A DNA stretch of 64,000 nt. Source: Tautonia marina (GTDB lineage Bacteria > Planctomycetota > Planctomycetia > Isosphaerales > Isosphaeraceae). The notes under the pieces were generated by a model. It was given only the letters and a program-made list of their open reading frames with translations, ran no database searches and was not told where the DNA came from. Each line of letters starts with the position of its first letter. Within the stretch, counting starts at the first letter, position 1. A program made the position numbers and the translations under genes. This document shows positions 28,037-37,202 of this stretch, in pieces. The stretch spans positions 62,001-126,000 of the forward strand of contig NZ_WEZF01000005.1 in the NCBI RefSeq assembly GCF_009177065.1, read 5' to 3'.

Positions 28037-28065
28037 GTGCGCCCTGGGTGCGCTCGTCGGTGCGC
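28037..28065. repeat. Triple GTGCGC box (cluster 3)
   Basis: GTGCGC occurs at 28037, 28048 and 28060, so spacings are 11 and 12 bases. The third box is followed by CAGGGAGTGATGACGGAA, matching the tail after cluster 2. Confidence 0.65.
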
Positions 28066-28187
28066 CAGGGAGTGATGACGGAACCGCTTGTTCCGAGGGA
28101 CGTTCCGGCATTTCAGGTCGTTCGTTTCGGGACTCGGCGGTGCGTGACAGTCTGGTGCGGGCCCATGGGAGTCATCGATTCCGGCCG

Positions 28188-28216
28188 GTGCGCCGGGTGG
28201 TGCGCTTCAGGTGCGC
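28188..28216. repeat. Triple GTGCGC box (cluster 4)
   Basis: GTGCGC occurs at 28188, 28200 and 28211 (spacings 12 and 11). The tail (GTTCAGGCGGAAC, then GCTCGTTTCGGG near 28271) is a diverged form of the tail in clusters 2 and 3. Confidence 0.6.
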
Positions 28217-28757
28217 CAAAACGTTCAGGCGGAACTTTTGGAATCAATGGGGGTTATGTCGAACAGGGTTGCTCGTTTCGGGTTTTTCGATCTTTACGAG
28301 CAACGGTTTAGGAGAACGGACCGCCGAGAGACGAGCTGAGGCGGAGGATCGGGGAGTGAGCGTGGATGCGGTTTGTCAGCGACCGAACCGGATCGCATCC
28401 TTTGAGCATCCCCAAGCATTGAGTATCGGGAATTCAGGCTCGGGCAGTCACTCGACGCACGAGAATCGCGGAGCGGCTCGGGAGCATGGGCGCGTGGTCA
28501 GGGCGAATTGACAGGTAGGTTACACGATTTGAGGCTTCGGCGCAAGCCCTCGGACGGGGCGTGGCCTGGCAATCGGAGGGACGATCTGGCAGGATGTCCG
28601 CGTCGATCGACCTTGAGCCCACCGCTGGCGGCTGGCTCGTTCCTCTCCCCGAGACCCGTTGTCAATCCTCGATCGCGTGCAAGCCAGGTGAGGCGGGCAC
28701 GCGGCTCGATCCGTCGGCGCGGTCGGGTCTGAACCGATCTCACGGAGCAAGAACGCG

Positions 28758-30668
28758 ATGAGCAGTGCGGCAGACGCGGGCGGAGCCACGCGCCGGGGAC
28801 TCCTCGGCTACCTGGCTCACCATCCGAAGGGGTTCTGGTTCATCTTCTGGGGAGAGCTGGCCGAGCGGAGCAGCTACTACGGCATGAGGGCAATCTTGTT
28901 GCTCTACATGTCGACGCAGCTCGGTCTGGGAGACCAGATGGCCAGTTTCGCGATGAGCCAGTTCATCGCCGCGGCCTACTTCCTGCCTTTGGTCGGGGGG
29001 TACATCGCCGACAACTACTTCGGCAAGTACTGGACGATCGTCGGATTCTCGATTCCGTATATTCTAGGACACGTGATCCTTGGGGTTGAGAGTGTGCCGT
29101 TTCTCATCATCGCCCTGGCGTTGCTGGCGATGGGAAGCGGCGTGATCAAACCCAACATCTCGACCTTGATGGGCTTGACGTACGACCAGAAACGGCCGGG
29201 AGAGGAACAATTGCGAAGCGATGCCTTCGCAATGTACTACGCGGCGATCAACATCGGGTCGGCGATCTCGACCTTCATGCTGCCGTTCCTGCGCGATCGG
29301 TACGGCTATGCGATCGCCTTTCTGTTCCCGGCGGCGTTGATGGCCGTGGCGTTCGTCTTCTTCGCGGCGGGGAAGAAGCATTACGCGGTGGAGGTGATCG
29401 ACCGCACGCCGCCCAGTCCGGAAGAGAAGCAGCAGCGTCGGCTGGTGATCCGACGGATCTTCGGCCTGTTTTTCGTCATCTGCTTCTTCTGGAGCATCTT
29501 CGATCAACAGGCGAGCACCTGGACCTTCTTCGCCCGCGACCTGCTCGACCTGAGCCTTTTCGGCGTGACGCTTGCTCCCGACGCCGTGCAGGCGTTCAAC
29601 CCGGTCTTCGTGCTGACCCTTTTGCCGATCGTCACGCTGGCCTGGCGCGGGTTCGCGGCGTGGGGCTACCCGTTGCGGGCCACCGACAAGATGATCGTCG
29701 GCTTTGTCTTCACGGCTCTGAGCATGGCGATGATGGCCGTTCCGGCCTGGATGGCGCATCAGACGGTCGATCGGCTGTCGAAGGAAGGGGCGCACTTCGT
29801 TCTGTTTGACGACGAGGCAACTCCCGAGGTGGCCGAGATCGCCGAACGAGGGGCGGGCTACTCGATTGTGCATACGGTCGCCGATGTCCAGGCACTGGAG
29901 TTGGATGACCCCGAACAGGTCGTCTATGTGCCTCAGCTTCCGCTGTCTCCCGAAGGGATTTACGCCAATTACATTGCCGACAGGTACGACTTCATCACGC
30001 TGAGCGAGAAGGCGGATCTGGCCCTGAAGCTCCAGCTCAATCGAACCGAATCGCCGACGAACCGGGTCGCCCGGGTGCGGTCGGTCGAGGAGGTGGGGAG
30101 CGTCGAGATCGAGCCCGAGGCCGAGCGGGTGGCGTTGATCGGCGCCGAAGATCTGGCAACGGGAGAATCCGCAGCGCTCGTGGAGGCGCTTCAGGAACGT
30201 TACCCGGGGATCGTGAGTCCTCGGGTCGGCGGCTCGGAGCTGGTCAAGGCGGTGACGCAGCGGTATCAAGGGGCGATCGAGTTGCCCAAGCCGTCGGTGA
30301 TCTGGCAGATTCTGGCGTATGTGATTGTGACGGTTGCCGAGCTGTGCATCTCGGTCGTCGGCCTGGAGCTGGCCTTCACGGCGGCGCCGAAGTCTATGAA
30401 GGGGTTCATCACGGGATGCTTTTTGCTGACCGTCTTCTTCGCCAATCAGCTTAATGCGGTGATCACCCCGCAGTATCCGAAGATGCCGGCGTACGTCTTC
30501 TTCATCCTGATGGCGGCGATGATGATTCCCGTGTCGTTGGCCTTCCTGTTCATCGCCCGGCGGTTCAACCGATCGGTCGAGCGGTTGAAGGAAGAGGAGG
30601 CGCATCACGACTCGGAAGGCAATCCCCCTAAAGGACCGATCGAGGGACACGTTCAACCGGGGGATTGA
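28758..30668 (+). CDS. POT/PTR2-family proton-coupled peptide transporter with large insert
   Basis: The 636-residue major-facilitator protein imports di- and tripeptides. The signature ExxERxxYYG appears as ELAERSSYYG at residues 33-42, and SGVIKPNISTLMG and DAFAMYYAAINIGSAIS match the family. About 12-14 membrane helices are visible: roughly residues 20-335 and 515-600. Between them lies a hydrophilic segment (about 336-512) with repeated acidic stretches, which is far longer than the usual loop. The C-terminal tail is charged. It faces the S9 peptidase gene across the repeat-rich gap, fitting a peptide-scavenging pair: peptidase outside, transporter in the membrane. That link is inference. 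Confidence 0.92.
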   Translation: MSSAADAGGATRRGLLGYLAHHPKGFWFIFWGELAERSSYYGMRAILLLYMSTQLGLGDQMASFAMSQFIAAAYFLPLVGGYIADNYFGKYWTIVGFSIPYILGHVILGVESVPFLIIALALLAMGSGVIKPNISTLMGLTYDQKRPGEEQLRSDAFAMYYAAINIGSAISTFMLPFLRDRYGYAIAFLFPAALMAVAFVFFAAGKKHYAVEVIDRTPPSPEEKQQRRLVIRRIFGLFFVICFFWSIFDQQASTWTFFARDLLDLSLFGVTLAPDAVQAFNPVFVLTLLPIVTLAWRGFAAWGYPLRATDKMIVGFVFTALSMAMMAVPAWMAHQTVDRLSKEGAHFVLFDDEATPEVAEIAERGAGYSIVHTVADVQALELDDPEQVVYVPQLPLSPEGIYANYIADRYDFITLSEKADLALKLQLNRTESPTNRVARVRSVEEVGSVEIEPEAERVALIGAEDLATGESAALVEALQERYPGIVSPRVGGSELVKAVTQRYQGAIELPKPSVIWQILAYVIVTVAELCISVVGLELAFTAAPKSMKGFITGCFLLTVFFANQLNAVITPQYPKMPAYVFFILMAAMMIPVSLAFLFIARRFNRSVERLKEEEAHHDSEGNPPKGPIEGHVQPGD

Positions 30669-30720
30669 TCGGTCGGCGGGGATGAAACTCCCCCCTCGGC
30701 ATTTCCGAGGGCATTTCGAG

Positions 30721-30751
30721 GAGCCTCGGCCGGATCGACCGGCCGAGGCTC
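30721..30751. terminator. Bidirectional hairpin between convergent genes
   Basis: Arms GAGCCTCGGCCGG (30721-30733) and CCGGCCGAGGCTC (30739-30751) form a perfect 13-base stem with loop ATCGA. It lies between the stop of the POT transporter and the stop of the alpha/beta hydrolase. There is no T-run, so efficiency is uncertain. Confidence 0.6.
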
Positions 30752-30783
30752 TCGATCGGAACGGTCAGACGAGGAGCCTTCGA

Positions 30784-31884
30784 TTACGAGCCATTGCCGC
30801 CGACTTCGACAACGGCTTCAACCTCGGCTTCGGTCTCGGCCTTGACCTCGGTGAGCGTCGTGATCGGCAGGGACTCGGCCAGCCATCGAGACACAAAGGG
30901 GTGGCAGGCGACCGGGCCGGGATTGGGATAAAAGATAGGACCTCGGATCAGTTCGACGTGATTGACCGGGATGACGACATGCTCGGTCGCCCCCTCAAGC
31001 CGGGTCGAGGCGACCGCAACGGCGCCGTCTCCAGTCCCTTCGGTGAGCACGTCGAGGACCTCGGGCAAATTGCGGAGGGCGAGGCCCGCCAGCTCGCCCA
31101 GGAATCCGGCTCGGCGCTGGACCTGGCGGTATTGGGCCTCAATTGTCTTGCGAACCTCCTTCGTAAGGAAGCCCACGTCCCCGGCGAGAATGTAGTAGGG
31201 GACTCCATCTCGCGGACGATTCCGAGCGAGCCTTGAGAGAAAGGTGCTGCCCGGCGCGAGGTCCTTGGCGGCCGCGCCGATTCGCTCGCCGAGGACCATG
31301 AGCGTGCGGCCTTCGGGATCGATCGAGGCGCGGAAGGCCTCCAGAACCTGGATCATGTCCTGCGCGGGAGCCAGGGCGGACCCGGCGTTGGGCGGACCGA
31401 TCAGGATGAGGGCGGCCACGTCGTCGGCGTATTCCGGGCCTTCGACGTAACTTCGGGCGAGTAAGGCCCCCATCGAGTGGCAAAGCATTCCCCACGGTCG
31501 CTCGTCACGATGCTGATTGCGAAACGAGCGGAGGGACTCGACGAAGGCGGGGATCGTCCGAGAAAGTTCCTGATTGTACGGGTAGTCGTAGAGGACGACG
31601 CCGTAGCCTTCCCGTTCGAGCAAGGGAGCGAGGTGGACGAACGAGCCGGAGGTGGAGTTGATGCCGTGGATCAGGCAGACCGTCGGGCGGTTCGGGTCGT
31701 TGGGTCGGTAGGAGGGGCGAGGATGGAGCCCGATCCGTCTGAAGCCGACGCGAGGGGGAGGCGCTTCGCCCCGGGAAGCCTCGGCGCGAGCGGGTTCGTC
31801 GGAAGGGAAGGGAGCGGGGGGAAGAGGCTCGGTCGCGGTCAGGGCAGGCCATCCAGCGAGCAGCAGGAGAAGCGTCGGCAGCAT
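30784..31884 (-). CDS. Secreted alpha/beta hydrolase (lipase-like)
   Basis: The 366-residue protein has a signal peptide (LPTLLLLLAGWPALTATEP). The oxyanion region is PTVCLIHGINSTSGSFVHLA, and the nucleophile elbow appears as LCHSMGALLARSY, a CxSxG variant of GxSxG. VALILIGPPNAGSAL follows it. The acid and histidine are probably in TEGTGDGAVAVAST and PVNHVELI, an arrangement seen in PGAP1- and lipase-type enzymes. The C-terminus ends in a Glu/Val-rich tail. It probably hydrolyses an ester outside the cytoplasm. It follows the DUF486 gene by 51 bases, so they may share a transcript. Confidence 0.85.
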   Translation of the reverse strand: MLPTLLLLLAGWPALTATEPLPPAPFPSDEPARAEASRGEAPPPRVGFRRIGLHPRPSYRPNDPNRPTVCLIHGINSTSGSFVHLAPLLEREGYGVVLYDYPYNQELSRTIPAFVESLRSFRNQHRDERPWGMLCHSMGALLARSYVEGPEYADDVAALILIGPPNAGSALAPAQDMIQVLEAFRASIDPEGRTLMVLGERIGAAAKDLAPGSTFLSRLARNRPRDGVPYYILAGDVGFLTKEVRKTIEAQYRQVQRRAGFLGELAGLALRNLPEVLDVLTEGTGDGAVAVASTRLEGATEHVVIPVNHVELIRGPIFYPNPGPVACHPFVSRWLAESLPITTLTEVKAETEAEVEAVVEVGGNGS

Positions 31885-31935
31885 GGGATCTCCTCGATGC
31901 GGGAGTCCGTGGTGATTGGGAGAGGAGCCAATCCA

Positions 31936-32277
31936 TCAGCCCCTGAAAATAAAATACACCGCACCGAGCAGGCAGCACCCCGCCCAGAGGTAATTCCACC
32001 GAAGCGGTTCCCCGAGATAGAGGAACGCGAACGGAACGAAGACACTGAGCGTGATGACCTCCTGGAGAATTTTGAGCTGTCCGACGTTGAGAACCTGATG
32101 CCCGATCCGGTTCGCAGGGACGTGGATCAGGTATTCGAAGAACGCAATCAACCAGCTGACCAGGGCGACCAGCAGCCACGGCCTTTCCTTAAAGCCCTTC
32201 AGGTGAGCATACCAGGCGATCGTCATGAAGACGTTGCTTGCCATCAATCCCACGACCAGCAATACGACCCGAGACAT
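31936..32277 (-). CDS. DUF486 (DMT-superfamily) small membrane protein
   Basis: The 113-residue protein has four membrane helices and the DUF486 pattern: MASNVFMTIAWYAHLKGF, then WLIAFFEYLIHVPANRIGHQ and LKILQEVITLSVFVPFAFLY. The start is ATG 32277 (MSRVVLLVVGLM); the upstream open stretch is not similar to any family. Members belong to the drug/metabolite transporter superfamily, but a substrate is not known. It lies between htpG and a secreted hydrolase on the same strand, with 51 bases to the latter. Confidence 0.92.
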   Translation of the reverse strand: MSRVVLLVVGLMASNVFMTIAWYAHLKGFKERPWLLVALVSWLIAFFEYLIHVPANRIGHQVLNVGQLKILQEVITLSVFVPFAFLYLGEPLRWNYLWAGCCLLGAVYFIFRG

Positions 32278-32478
32278 CTCCCGGAATCCTGTTGAAGACG
32301 GTGCGAGCGAGTTGCCCCGGCGGAGTCGGCCCCGGTGGCCAGGACCCGCGGGTCGGTCGTCAGGCACGTTCCTTTATCATAGGAGCGAAGGGAACGGGAA
32401 GGGGAGGAGAAGCGGTGCAAAAGAAAATCCCGGAAGGGACACGCCGGGCCAACCAAGGTCGGCCCGGCGAGTTCGCAG

Positions 32479-34359
32479 TCACTGGATGATGGAGGACTTG
32501 CCGGCCGCGGCCTGTTCCATCAGGTCCTGAACGCGGGCGACCATGTCTTCGGGATCGACGAGGGTTCCCTCGATCGCCAGGGCGTTGGACCAGAGTTGCA
32601 AGGCGCAGAGGGTGAGAAACGGCTCGTTGGCCGGGTTGCCGGAAAGCTCGGCCAGTCTCCTGACGAGGGGAGCATTCGGGTTCACTTCCAGCACGCGGCC
32701 GATGGCGGGGACGTCTCGGTTGGCCTGCTGAAGAATGCGTTGCATCTGGGTGCTGAGGCCGCCCGAGGCGTTGACAAGGCAGCAAGGGCTGTCGGTCAAT
32801 CGCTTCGACTCGCGGACATCAACCACGCGGTCGCCGAGGGCCGATCGGAACACTTCCAGGACCTTTGAGAACCCGGTGCCGGAGGTTTCCGTCGGGGGCG
32901 TCTCGATCTCGGGACCGGGCAGGTTGAGATCCGCCGCGTCGATCGACGTCAACTCCTTCCCCTCGAACCGGCCGAGGGTGGCCATGACGAACTCGTCGAT
33001 GGGGTCGGTCAGGAAGAGGACCTCGATCCCTCGGCGGCGGAAGATTTCGAGATTTGGGCTCTTACGGATCGAGGAAAGGTCGGGACCGCCAAGGTAGTAG
33101 ATGGCCGTCTGGTCGTTCGGGGCTCTGGAGACGTACTCGCTCAGGGAGGTCAGGTCCTTGCCTTGCTCGTCCCGGGACGAGGGGTAACGCAGAAGCGAGG
33201 CGAAGCGGTCGCGGTGCTCGAACTCGGAGATGATCCCTTCCTTGAGGATCGAGGCGAACTGGTCGTGGAAGGCGAGGAAGGTTTCGGGGTCGTCCTCGGC
33301 GAGTTTGGTCAGGCGATCGAGGACCGACTTGACCAGGACCCCTCGGATGCGACGGATGACCGAGTTGTCCTGGAGCGTTTCTCGGGAGACGTTCAGCGGC
33401 AGATCCTCGCTGTCGACCAGGCCGTAGAGGAAGCGGAAGGAGTCGGGCAGGAGGTCTCGGCAATCGTTCTGAACCAGGACGCGACGGGCGAGGAGGTTCA
33501 TCCCGTGCTCGGTCCGGCCGAGCCCGAGGCGTTCGAGGTTCGACCGGGGGCAGTAAAGCAAGGCGCGGAACTGGATGGGGGAATCAACGGCGATGTGCAG
33601 GTGCCAGAGGGGGGATTCGTCGCTTCGGTGGGCGAGGTGCTGGTAGAACTGGGCGTGCTGCTCGTCGCTGACTTGCCCCTTCGGCTCGACCCAGATGGGG
33701 CGAACGTCGTTGACCACCTCGCCTCCGACCCGGATCGGGTGAGGAATGAAGCGGGAATAGGTGCGGACAATCTGCTTGATGCGATCGTCTCGGGTCAGGT
33801 CGCGGACATCGTCCTTGAGATGGAGGATGATCTCAGTGCCGCGGTCAGACTTGTCGATGGGGCGGATCTCGAACTGTCCGGAGCCGTCGGAGCGCCACTC
33901 CCAACCCTGTTCATCGCGGTAACTTCGGGAGCGAACGGTTACGTGCTCGGCCAGCATGAAGGCGGAGTAGAAGCCGACACCAAACTGGCCGATGAGCGAG
34001 ACATCGGCCTTGGCCTCTCCGAGCTTGCGGAGGAATTCGAGCGATCCGCTGCGGGCGATCGTGCCGAGGTTTTCGACCAGCTCGTCGCGGGTCATGCCGA
34101 TGCCGTTGTCTCGGACAATCAGATCGCGCGAGTCGGGCAAGCCTTCCAGGGTGATCGCAAGGTTCTCGGCGGCCTCGCGCTGCGTCTCGTCGGTCAGGGC
34201 GACGTAGCGCATCTTGTCGAGGGCGTCCGAGGCGTTTGAGATCAGCTCGCGGAGCGCGATCTCGCGGCTCTGGTAAAGGGAGTGGGCCAGCAGGTGAAGG
34301 AGCTGGGTGATCTCGGCCCGAAACGTGAATTGCTCGGGTTCTCGGGTGGCCGTCGACAT
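32479..34359 (-). CDS. htpG: Molecular chaperone HtpG (Hsp90)
   Basis: The 626-residue protein has the complete Hsp90 layout. The N-terminal ATPase of the GHKL type contains LRELISNASDALDKMRYVAL, DNGIGMTRDELVENLGTIAR and GQFGVGFYSAFML. The middle domain includes RVLVQNDCRDLLPDSFRFLY and SEDLPLNVSRETLQ, with the catalytic Arg. A dimerisation domain closes the sequence. HtpG folds client proteins with DnaK/DnaJ help. ATG 34359 is chosen; the frame stays open to 34497, but without a better ribosome-binding site. No CIRCE element was found in the upstream 354 bases. Confidence 0.97.
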   Translation of the reverse strand: MSTATREPEQFTFRAEITQLLHLLAHSLYQSREIALRELISNASDALDKMRYVALTDETQREAAENLAITLEGLPDSRDLIVRDNGIGMTRDELVENLGTIARSGSLEFLRKLGEAKADVSLIGQFGVGFYSAFMLAEHVTVRSRSYRDEQGWEWRSDGSGQFEIRPIDKSDRGTEIILHLKDDVRDLTRDDRIKQIVRTYSRFIPHPIRVGGEVVNDVRPIWVEPKGQVSDEQHAQFYQHLAHRSDESPLWHLHIAVDSPIQFRALLYCPRSNLERLGLGRTEHGMNLLARRVLVQNDCRDLLPDSFRFLYGLVDSEDLPLNVSRETLQDNSVIRRIRGVLVKSVLDRLTKLAEDDPETFLAFHDQFASILKEGIISEFEHRDRFASLLRYPSSRDEQGKDLTSLSEYVSRAPNDQTAIYYLGGPDLSSIRKSPNLEIFRRRGIEVLFLTDPIDEFVMATLGRFEGKELTSIDAADLNLPGPEIETPPTETSGTGFSKVLEVFRSALGDRVVDVRESKRLTDSPCCLVNASGGLSTQMQRILQQANRDVPAIGRVLEVNPNAPLVRRLAELSGNPANEPFLTLCALQLWSNALAIEGTLVDPEDMVARVQDLMEQAAAGKSSIIQ

Positions 34360-34713
34360 GGATCGAGACACTCCACAGGTCACACGACTTGGTTTCGTAA
34401 GGCTCGCGAACCGGTCGGGAGCGAGCCTGATGCGGTCGTCTCGGACGCAGCCGGCGTGCCATCGAGGGATCGATTCGCGCAACTCGCTGAGATACAATAC
34501 GTTAATAACACGAACTTCACGGTTGAGCCTTGTTGGCCGAATCGAGTAACGCTGCCAAAATGGCAGGTTTGCTGGGATCGAGCGAGCGGGGCATCACCGG
34601 ATCGCGACGCCTCCACCATTGAGGGACCAGCGTCCTCGGATAAGATCCGTTGAGGAAGTCGAATTCTGTCTGCCGGGTCTTGTCGGTCGATCGCCGAGGA
34701 AGGGACACGAGCC
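34360..34713. other. Divergent intergenic region upstream of htpG
   Basis: This 354-base gap separates htpG from the plus-strand gene at 34714. The segment 34490-34530 (ATACAATACGTTAATAAC) is AT-rich and is the best promoter candidate for htpG. No CIRCE inverted repeat or other known heat-shock operator was seen. Confidence 0.4.
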
Positions 34714-35223
34714 ATGTCAGATCAGCACGGGCGGGGAGAACGCAAACAAGGCCCTGGATCGCCTCAAGGGGGGCGGCGGGGGATGATTGGGATCAGCCGG
34801 ATCCATGACTCGGAGGATTTCGAGCTGGTTCATCCGCGGTGCGTCCTGCAACGACGCTCGGATTACGAGGAAGGACTGACCCTCTGGAAGGAAGGGGACC
34901 CGGAAGGGGCCCGCGATGCGCTGCGCTTCGCCTTGGAAGGGTGCGGCGACAATCTGTGGGTTCATGTGGCCCTGGGACGGATCGCGCTGGAGTGGGACGA
35001 AGATTTTGTGCTGGCCCGTGGGCATTTCGGCTACGCCTTCGAACTGGTCGAGCGGGCCTTGCCCCGGTCGTTCACCGGAAGGCTGCCGAGGAAGCTTCCG
35101 GGGAACAAGCCGTTTTACGAAGCGGCGGAAGGACTTGCGTCTTGCTACGAAGGGCTGAGGCAGCGAGCCGAGGCGCTCCGCGTGCGGCATCAGGCCGAGC
35201 GATTGGCCGGCTCGGAACGGTGA
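34714..35223 (+). CDS. TPR-like protein of unknown function
   Basis: The 169-residue product starts at ATG 34714. After a 25-residue Gly/Arg-rich head it is helical and resembles tetratricopeptide or DUF309-type repeats: SDYEEGLTLWKEGDPEGARD, then LWVHVALGRIALEWDEDFVL and FYEAAEGLASCYEGLRQRAE. No signal peptide or catalytic residues are visible, so a protein-binding role is most plausible. It lies 354 bases from divergent htpG. The family was not recognised by name. Confidence 0.75.
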   Translation: MSDQHGRGERKQGPGSPQGGRRGMIGISRIHDSEDFELVHPRCVLQRRSDYEEGLTLWKEGDPEGARDALRFALEGCGDNLWVHVALGRIALEWDEDFVLARGHFGYAFELVERALPRSFTGRLPRKLPGNKPFYEAAEGLASCYEGLRQRAEALRVRHQAERLAGSER

Positions 35224-35577
35224 CGCATCAGAATCGACCTTCGGCAGAATCGTCGAAATTGAAAAAATGACCGTCGCCTCGCGGTTCCGTTTTCCGAGAT
35301 TGTATTTTTTCTATATTGCGAGGTTTCTGGGATCGTTATAGAACGACCGCCGAACGAGACGGGACCGCGAGGCGAGACGAAACGCCCGGCCCGGTGATCG
35401 GGACAGATTGGCTGGCGTGTTGGCGAACGTCGCGACGCATCCGGCGATCATCTCGAACCACCAGGGTCGGATCGACCGGAACCCTCTGGTCGGTCTTCGG
35501 CGCGACGCTCCCGAACCTTTGACGCTTGCGGTGGTCCTCATTGGGTCGATCGCGACGACATCCGGGGTATTGCCTCA
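35224..35577. other. Intergenic region upstream of ispE
   Basis: This 354-base gap is AT-rich at 35260-35340 (several T- and A-runs such as TGTATTTTTTCTAT), the strongest promoter-like composition in this part of the window. Short frames on either strand lack ribosome-binding sites. It is probably the promoter and leader of the ispE-spoVG pair. Confidence 0.45.
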
Positions 35578-36483
35578 ATGGTCATCCGTCCCCTTGCCGA
35601 GGGCGTGGAAGTGCTCGCTCCGGCAAAGCTGAATCTCTTCCTTGAGGTGTTGGGCAAACGGCCCGACGGCTTCCACGAACTCGAGACGTTGATGGTCGCC
35701 ATTGATCTTCATGACCGCCTGACCCTCGCCGCCGACGACTCGGGGCAAATCGTGCTGACGTGCGATGACCCGAGCTTGCCGACCGGCGCGGAGAACCTGG
35801 TGGTGAAGGCGGCCGAAACGCTTCGAGCGGAGGCCGGCCCAGATGCGTCAAAGACGCTCGGCGCCCGGATCTCCCTGGAGAAAGCCATTCCGGCCCAGGC
35901 CGGTCTGGGAGGGGGATCGAGCGACGCCGCGGCGACCCTGGTTGCCCTGGATCGCCTCTGGAACCTGCACACCCCGGCCGGTCGGCTCCGCGAGCTGGCC
36001 GGTCAGATTGGCAGCGATGTTCCGTTCTTTCTGGACGCCCCCGTGGCCGTCTGCCGCGGCCGGGGCGAGCGCGTGGAGCCCCTGAACCTCAACCCGGACA
36101 CGATTGCTGGGTTCCACGCCATCCTGGTCTGCCCTCCCGTGGGAGTTCGCACCGCGGACGCCTTCGCCGGGCTGACCCCGCCGGATCGGCCCGAGCCGAT
36201 CGAGCCGGTGATCGACGCTCTGCGGAGCAGCGACTCGGAGCGATTGGGCAGGCGCCTGTTTAACCGGCTGCAACCCGTGGCCGAACGGATTCAACCGGCC
36301 TTGGGCCGGGTCCGAGCGGCCCTGAACGACCTCGGCTCGTCCGTTTTGGACGGGCATTTGATGAGCGGCAGCGGCTCGGCCTACTTCGGCCTCGCTCGCA
36401 ACCGCGAGGCGGCAGAGCTCGCCGCCAGCCGGCTCGGCGACCTCGGGATCGGGATGGTCCGGGTTGTCCGATGCGGTCCCTGA
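35578..36483 (+). CDS. ispE: 4-diphosphocytidyl-2-C-methyl-D-erythritol kinase
   Basis: IspE phosphorylates CDP-methylerythritol in the non-mevalonate isoprenoid pathway. The 301-residue protein has the expected length. The substrate region APAKLNLFLEVLGKRPDGFH is near the N-terminus, the GHMP-kinase ATP loop PAQAGLGGGSSDAAATLVAL lies near residues 102-121, and the C-terminal GHMP motif is LMSGSGSAYFGLARN. The start at 35578 is ATG. The next gene is spoVG, 34 bases downstream. The same two genes are near neighbours in Firmicutes such as Bacillus, where purR and yabJ lie between them. Confidence 0.97.
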   Translation: MVIRPLAEGVEVLAPAKLNLFLEVLGKRPDGFHELETLMVAIDLHDRLTLAADDSGQIVLTCDDPSLPTGAENLVVKAAETLRAEAGPDASKTLGARISLEKAIPAQAGLGGGSSDAAATLVALDRLWNLHTPAGRLRELAGQIGSDVPFFLDAPVAVCRGRGERVEPLNLNPDTIAGFHAILVCPPVGVRTADAFAGLTPPDRPEPIEPVIDALRSSDSERLGRRLFNRLQPVAERIQPALGRVRAALNDLGSSVLDGHLMSGSGSAYFGLARNREAAELAASRLGDLGIGMVRVVRCGP

Positions 36484-36517
36484 GCCAGACATTCACCCCG
36501 CGTAAAGGAGTACGGCC

Positions 36518-37159
36518 GTGGAAATCACCGAAGTGCGCATCAAGCTCATGGAGGACAACTCCGGCAGCAACGAGCGCCTGCAGGCCTTCTGCAGCATTAC
36601 GTTTGATGACATGTTCGTCATTCGTGATCTGAAGATCATCGAGGGGGCCAAGGGCTTCTTCGTGGCCATGCCATCGCGCAAGCTGACCGACCGATGCCAC
36701 CACTGCGGCACGAAGAACCACCTGCGCTCTCGGTTCTGCAACCAGTGCGGCGCCCGCCTGGATGAGAATCGCGCCCTTCGCGACGCCGACGGCCGTGCCA
36801 AGCTGCACGCCGACATCGCGCACCCGATCAACTCCGGCTGCCGAGAAAAGATTCAGGCCGCGGTCCTGGCCAACTACGCCGAGGAGCTGGAACGCTCGAA
36901 GATGCCCGGTTATGTCTGCCGGTACGACGATTTCGACGACGATTTCGACCCGATGCCGGCCGCCAACCCCTACGAAACCTCCGTGCCGGCCGCGCAGTCG
37001 GCTCCTCCGCTGCGTCGAGGGCCCTTGCGAAGCCACACCCAGCACGCCCGAGGGGGCCAGTCGGTCCTGCGTGGGCCGCACGTCGCCCCGCGCTCCGACG
37101 CCCGGCACCATCAGAGCGCCCCGGTCGATCGCGACGCCGAGTTTGGCTCGGGCCTTTGA
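36518..37159 (+). CDS. spoVG: SpoVG-family RNA/DNA-binding protein with inserted zinc ribbon
   Basis: GTG 36518 follows AAAGGAG with 8-base spacing. The SpoVG fold is in [20 protein letters not shown], then [20 protein letters not shown] and [20 protein letters not shown], followed after an insertion by [20 protein letters not shown]. The insertion holds four cysteines, C60, C63, C74 and C77 (CHHC and CNQC), a zinc ribbon not present in the roughly 95-residue Bacillus protein. A disordered, arginine-rich tail of about 80 residues follows. SpoVG in Firmicutes binds nucleic acids and affects septation and gene expression; the role here is not known. A strong terminator follows. Confidence 0.93.
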   Translation: MEITEVRIKLMEDNSGSNERLQAFCSITFDDMFVIRDLKIIEGAKGFFVAMPSRKLTDRCHHCGTKNHLRSRFCNQCGARLDENRALRDADGRAKLHADIAHPINSGCREKIQAAVLANYAEELERSKMPGYVCRYDDFDDDFDPMPAANPYETSVPAAQSAPPLRRGPLRSHTQHARGGQSVLRGPHVAPRSDARHHQSAPVDRDAEFGSGL

Positions 37160-37202
37160 GATGACGGTGCGGTCGATTCGACCGTAACGAATCGGTGCTC
37201 AA

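Larger units (their letters stand above)
27891..28757. other. 867-base gap with degenerate repeats
   Basis: This gap separates the minus-strand S9 peptidase and the plus-strand POT transporter. It holds three triple-GTGCGC clusters, each followed by a related tail. In the first two copies GTGCGCCAGG leads to ATGACGGAA or TCATGACGGAA and then, about 50 bases on, TTCGTTTCGGGA; the copies are offset by about 126 bases, and a weaker third copy starts at 28211. Open frames here cross the repeats and have no ribosome-binding site. The 28.3-28.75 kb part shows nothing recognisable. Confidence 0.6.

Noticed and set aside
29064-30656. 530-codon minus-strand frame opposite the POT transporter
   Set aside because: Transporter motifs are unambiguous; the reverse frame is Arg/His/Asp-rich shadow.
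34360-34713. CIRCE heat-shock operator upstream of htpG
   Set aside because: No TTAGCACTC / GAGTGCTAA inverted repeat is present.
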